DNA of 9,132 nucleotides from Hyphomicrobiales bacterium (GTDB lineage Bacteria; Pseudomonadota; Alphaproteobacteria; Rhizobiales; JAKIUO01): contig JALXEI010000011.1 in the NCBI GenBank assembly GCA_027069645.1, forward strand, positions 1 to 9,132. Reading direction: 5' to 3'. Positions 6,342 to 9,132 of the stretch are shown here, one piece after another; positions within the stretch are counted from its first letter, which is position 1, and the number at the start of each line of letters is the position of its first letter. The notes below the pieces were generated by a model. That model was not told where the DNA came from, searched no databases, and was given only the letters and a program-made list of their open reading frames with translations. The translations under genes and the position numbers were made by a program.

Positions 6342-7991
6342 ATGAATTTTCGCAAGTGTATGCGTGGGTACAAGAACCGGATGCCTGTTGCTTTTATAGC
6401 GGCCCTGGTTCTTCTGGCGTCAGGCCTCCTCTGGCATCCCGACTTTGCCGATGCTTCGCGCGATGAACGCACCATTTCCTTTTACGAGATCCACACCGGC
6501 CGACGCATCACCGTGACCTTCAAGCGCGATGGCAGGTTCATCCCCGAAGCCATGAAAAAGATCAACTGGTTCATGCGGGACTGGCGGCGAAATGTACCAA
6601 CGAAAATGGACCCGCATCTGATTGACCTTGTCTGGCAGTTGCACGAGGAAAGCGGCTCGAAAAAACCTGTTCATGTTGTCTCGGGCTATCGCTCTCCCAA
6701 AACAAACGCGGCACTGCGCCGGGCCGGTGGCGGTCAGGCCAAACGCTCGCAGCACATGCGCGGCAAGGCGATGGACATTCATTTCCCCGATGTGCCCATG
6801 AGCGAAGTGCGCAAGCTGGCTTTCAAACTCGAAGTCGGCGGCGTTGGATATTATCCGACTTCGGCCATCCCCTTTGTCCATGTCGATACCGCCCGTGTGC
6901 GCGCCTGGCCCCGCATGTCGCGGACACAACTGGCCATGCTGTTCCCCTATGGTCGCACAAAGCACCGCCCGGCCCGTGGTGGCCCCCTGACCCTGCGTGA
7001 TCAGAAACGCGCCCGCATCCGCCTTGCCGCACTGGCCCGCAAAAAGCGCCTGCACAGCAAGGTTCTGCTCGCCAATGCCAGTATCCCGGCTGCACGGCTA
7101 TCCGGAAACGGAACCGCGTACAACGGGAAACCTTCGGACCTTGCCACAAAAGCAATGCGCCGGACCGTACTGGCCTCGCTTGAAAGAGCCGTCAGCAACA
7201 AACTTGAGGTTCCAGGTCTGTCGCCGCACGCAGCCCATCTCTGGGTGAACAGTACCGGCAGAAAATTCAGCCCCGATCTTCTGTTTGACAGTGACAGCGC
7301 TGACAACCGTCCCGATCCCCTCCCCTCACAGGCCAATGGCAGCAGCCATGCGAAATCTCCTGCGGCGCGCCCGGCTGCGCAAAAAGCCCGGATTCAACTG
7401 GCCTCGCTGGCACCACAGGAAAGAGCCTTTGCCCGTCCGGCCCCGCGCTCGCGTCTGTGGGTCAACGGTTCCGAACGGCGCGCCCGCTGGCTGACCGAAA
7501 CAGAAATCGAACCGGCAATGCCTCGTCACGAAACAAAGGTACCCGCTTCGTCTCAACCCCGCAAGACCGACGAAGCCACTGCAAGGCCCGCACATGCCCA
7601 CCAGCTGGCCAGCTTCAGACCACTTGAAAAAGTGAAACCACCAGCGGATGAACAGCGTCACTTCACGGCCGAGCGCGTTGCCTATGCCCCCTCCTATGAC
7701 GCGGAACATCCTGAAGAACTGGCTTATCGACCCTTCAAGATTCTGCCGCTAATGACCACAAAACCCGTTGCTCTCAACAAGGCACTGGTGGCCATGAGAG
7801 AGCCTCGTTATGACCGTGTCTATGAAGTCATCGCCTCAAGCGAAAACCTGTCCATGCAGTTCCGCCCCTCTGCCCGTGAAGCAGAGGCCCTGTGGAACAA
7901 TCAGTTCAAGGGCAAGGCGATTATCAATATTCGCAAACATGCGCGATATCTCCTGCCGGAAAGCCGCCCCACAAGAATCGCATCGCGTTAG
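6342..7991 (+). CDS. DUF882/peptidase M15-like murein endopeptidase (MepK-related) with long C-terminal extension
   Basis: This encodes 549 residues from ATG 6342, with GGAAG seven bases upstream. A basic N-terminus and hydrophobic core (about 15-31) form a signal peptide, with likely cleavage after FADA (residue 38), so it is exported. Residues about 45-205 are the DUF882 domain (PF05951). The M15-type zinc site is visible: SGYRS (114-118), SQHMRGKAMDIHF with His138 and Asp145, and FVHVD with His180. E. coli MepK (YcbK) of this family is a peptidoglycan endopeptidase able to cut 3-3 cross-links, and lies next to the L,D-transpeptidase gene ycbB as here. MepK is about 180 residues; this protein adds about 340. 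The extension is rich in Ala, Arg and Pro and holds diverged repeats (RARIRLAALA 223-232, KARIQLASLA 348-357; LWVN at 300-303 and 372-375). Its last 70 residues look more ordered. The extension's role is unknown. Confidence 0.9.
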   Translation: MNFRKCMRGYKNRMPVAFIAALVLLASGLLWHPDFADASRDERTISFYEIHTGRRITVTFKRDGRFIPEAMKKINWFMRDWRRNVPTKMDPHLIDLVWQLHEESGSKKPVHVVSGYRSPKTNAALRRAGGGQAKRSQHMRGKAMDIHFPDVPMSEVRKLAFKLEVGGVGYYPTSAIPFVHVDTARVRAWPRMSRTQLAMLFPYGRTKHRPARGGPLTLRDQKRARIRLAALARKKRLHSKVLLANASIPAARLSGNGTAYNGKPSDLATKAMRRTVLASLERAVSNKLEVPGLSPHAAHLWVNSTGRKFSPDLLFDSDSADNRPDPLPSQANGSSHAKSPAARPAAQKARIQLASLAPQERAFARPAPRSRLWVNGSERRARWLTETEIEPAMPRHETKVPASSQPRKTDEATARPAHAHQLASFRPLEKVKPPADEQRHFTAERVAYAPSYDAEHPEELAYRPFKILPLMTTKPVALNKALVAMREPRYDRVYEVIASSENLSMQFRPSAREAEALWNNQFKGKAIINIRKHARYLLPESRPTRIASR

Positions 7992-8014
7992 GCCCAAAAG
8001 TCAGCCTTTTTGCC
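7991..8014. terminator. Weak hairpin in the convergent gap
   Basis: The 45-base gap between two convergent genes holds AAAAG (7996-8000) pairing with CTTTT (8006-8010) around a 5-base loop. An outer GGC (7991-7993) can pair with GCC (8012-8014). It overlaps the last base of the DUF882 stop codon. It is mostly A-T and could serve weakly on both strands; no better terminator is seen. Confidence 0.3.
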
Positions 8015-8036
8015 TGCTGGTGTGAGTATTTCAGGG

Positions 8037-8945
8037 TTACTGCATGCCCACGGGCAGCTTCCTGTGAGTCACCAGCGCATGAACCATGACCGCTGTCAGG
8101 ACCACAAGACCGCCCGCCAGGGTCCTTGTTGCCGGAACCTCGTCGACAAACACATAGACCCAGACCGGGGCCAGAATAAATTCGAGCAGGACCAGCAGGG
8201 TAAGTTCCACCCCCTGTAGCCGGCGCGATGATCTCACCATCAGAAAATAGCTTGTGCCGGATATGCCCGCACCCCAGATCAGACACAGCACCAGATCATG
8301 CAGCGAAAGTGCCAGATCGCCGCCCGTCATCCCGATGGCGACCGCAGAAGCCACCAGTGCCGCGACAATGATCGAGGGCAACATATTTACAGCCCGCCCC
8401 TTGCGCAGAATGACGATAAAGCAGGCGAAACAGAGAGCCGTCAAAATGGCCATCAGATTGCCGAAAACCGAACCTTCGGCCAAACCGTCTCCCACCATCA
8501 GGGCAATCCCGGCAGCAGCCGCAAGAATGGCAAAAACAGTCGCCCGGCTGACACGCTCCCCCAACACCAGCCACGCCAGAACAGCGGTAAAAAACGGAAT
8601 CGCGCTCATGGTAAAAACCGTGTTGGCGACGGTTGTATGGGTGAGCGACAGCACAAAGCCCATGATTGTTCCGGAAAAGAACAGCCCCCCCAGCACACCG
8701 GACCAGCCAATGCGCCGCATTTCGCGCAGCGTCGCGCCCCGATGTTCAATCACAAGCAGCAAAAACATTGCTGCGGCCAGGGCAATTCCCCGCCAGAAAA
8801 CGATCTGCCAGTCTGTAGCATCGTGCAGATTGCGCACCAGCAAGCCGCTCAAACTCATAATGGTCGAACAACCGACCATCATAAGAACCGCGAGGCTGTG
8901 ACGTATCGGGGCGGGAGCATTTTCCCTGATTCCTCGTTGCGCCAT
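8037..8945 (-). CDS. DMT-superfamily EamA transporter
   Basis: This encodes 302 residues starting at the ATG whose complement is 8943-8945, with an AAGGGG ribosome binding site about six to seven bases upstream (8952-8957 on the given strand). The protein is almost wholly hydrophobic, with about ten predicted membrane helices (near 18-38, 47-66, 79-100, 107-128, 135-153, 161-180, 189-206, 214-235, 247-268 and 275-293). It forms two EamA repeats (PF00892). The first repeat shows the usual pattern: R52-G53 in the second helix, then ALxxT-like THTTVANTVFTMSAIP (102-117) and the LGERVS loop (128-133) with its conserved Glu. The second repeat ends with LEFILAPVWVYVFVDEVP (254-271), equivalent to the same feature. 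Such inner-membrane exporters move amino acids or other small metabolites; the substrate cannot be told. It lies 37 bases downstream of the unidentified partial gene and may be cotranscribed with it. Confidence 0.93.
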   Translation of the reverse strand: MAQRGIRENAPAPIRHSLAVLMMVGCSTIMSLSGLLVRNLHDATDWQIVFWRGIALAAAMFLLLVIEHRGATLREMRRIGWSGVLGGLFFSGTIMGFVLSLTHTTVANTVFTMSAIPFFTAVLAWLVLGERVSRATVFAILAAAAGIALMVGDGLAEGSVFGNLMAILTALCFACFIVILRKGRAVNMLPSIIVAALVASAVAIGMTGGDLALSLHDLVLCLIWGAGISGTSYFLMVRSSRRLQGVELTLLVLLEFILAPVWVYVFVDEVPATRTLAGGLVVLTAVMVHALVTHRKLPVGMQ

Positions 8946-8965
8946 AAACAGCCCCTTTCGACCCT

Positions 8966-8981
8966 GTTTATGAGTTTATGA
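8966..8981. repeat. Tandem 8-base direct repeat
   Basis: GTTTATGA occurs twice in immediate succession (8966-8973 and 8974-8981), filling much of the 37-base spacer between the stop of the partial upstream gene and the EamA start. No function is evident. Confidence 0.5.
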
Positions 8982-8982
8982 C

Positions 8983-9132
8983 CTAGTTTTGCAAACGCCA
9001 GACGCCGTCAAGCCGCACAAACTTCATCGGGCGCGGAAGTTGCGGATCTGTAAAAACGGCCATTCTGCCTCCCTCGCTAAAAACGGGGTCCAGCTTTTGC
9101 ACCACCTTCAAGGCGGTTTTCAGTTCCGCCAG
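8983..9132 (-). CDS. Unidentified protein, C-terminal 49 residues only
   Basis: The minus strand is open from the window edge (9132) to a TAG at 8983-8985. The visible tail begins LAELKTALKVVQKLDPVFSE, then GGRMAVF, and ends TDPQLPRPMKFVRLDGVWRLQN. The composition is that of a normal soluble protein, and the ending LDGVWRLQN resembles the last beta-strand of a small beta-rich domain, but I recognise no family. Its stop is 37 bases upstream of the EamA start on the same strand, so the two may form an operon. The rest lies beyond the window. Confidence 0.7.
   Translation of the reverse strand: MAELKTALKVVQKLDPVFSEGGRMAVFTDPQLPRPMKFVRLDGVWRLQN

Noticed and set aside
6131..6466. A 111-codon open frame before and overlapping the DUF882 start
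   Set aside because: It begins at TTG without a good ribosome binding site and overlaps the signal-peptide coding region of a well-supported gene in another frame.
8298..8981. A 227-codon open frame on the plus strand over the transporter gene
   Set aside because: It is antisense to a clear ten-helix EamA protein and encodes a Gln/His/Arg-rich product typical of a shadow frame.
1..9132. Mobile elements, CRISPR arrays, tRNA or rRNA genes
   Set aside because: No transposase or integrase motifs, no regularly spaced direct repeats and no tRNA-like cloverleaf or rRNA sequence was seen on either strand.

Overview
The window looks like a chromosomal, housekeeping-type stretch from an alphaproteobacterium, probably of the Hyphomicrobiales (Rhizobiales) type. 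This is inferred from even, moderately high GC, a class II c-type cytochrome, a sigma-54 response regulator, and an L,D-transpeptidase followed by a long DUF882 protein. No RNA gene, transposase, CRISPR array or phage gene was seen. The species cannot be fixed from sequence alone.

Layout: (1) 1-1179, minus strand: the N-terminal two thirds of an M3-family oligoendopeptidase F, cut by the window edge just before its zinc motif. (2) A divergent intergenic region of about 225 bases with a dyad. (3) 1405-2040, plus: a secreted class II (c'/c556-like) cytochrome with an unusual His/Lys/Arg-rich N-terminal segment, followed by a strong hairpin and a gene-free region with several inverted repeats. 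(4) 2377-3876, plus: an NtrC-family sigma-54-dependent response regulator with no histidine kinase beside it. (5) 4170-5984, plus: a YcbB/LdtD-like L,D-transpeptidase, ended by a textbook intrinsic terminator. (6) 6342-7991, plus: a DUF882 (peptidase M15-like) protein related in its N-terminal domain to the E. coli endopeptidase MepK, with a C-terminal extension of about 340 residues containing diverged repeats. (7) 8037-8945, minus: a DMT/EamA transporter, convergent with the previous gene and 37 bases downstream of (8), the last 49 codons of an unidentified gene (8983-9132, minus).

The functional core is 2377-7991. One enzyme is predicted to make 3-3 peptidoglycan cross-links, and the next gene is a predicted peptidoglycan endopeptidase of the family that can cut them. 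E. coli has the same neighbour order (ycbB then ycbK/mepK). The response regulator just upstream and a possible -24/-12 element before the transpeptidase gene suggest, but do not prove, that this envelope-remodelling pair is under sigma-54 control. Hairpins lie between the three genes, so they appear to be separate transcription units rather than one tight operon.

I did not find a clearly undescribed system. The most unusual items are the poly-basic/His-rich cytochrome, the repeat-bearing extension of the DUF882 protein, and the regulatory structure around the L,D-transpeptidase gene.
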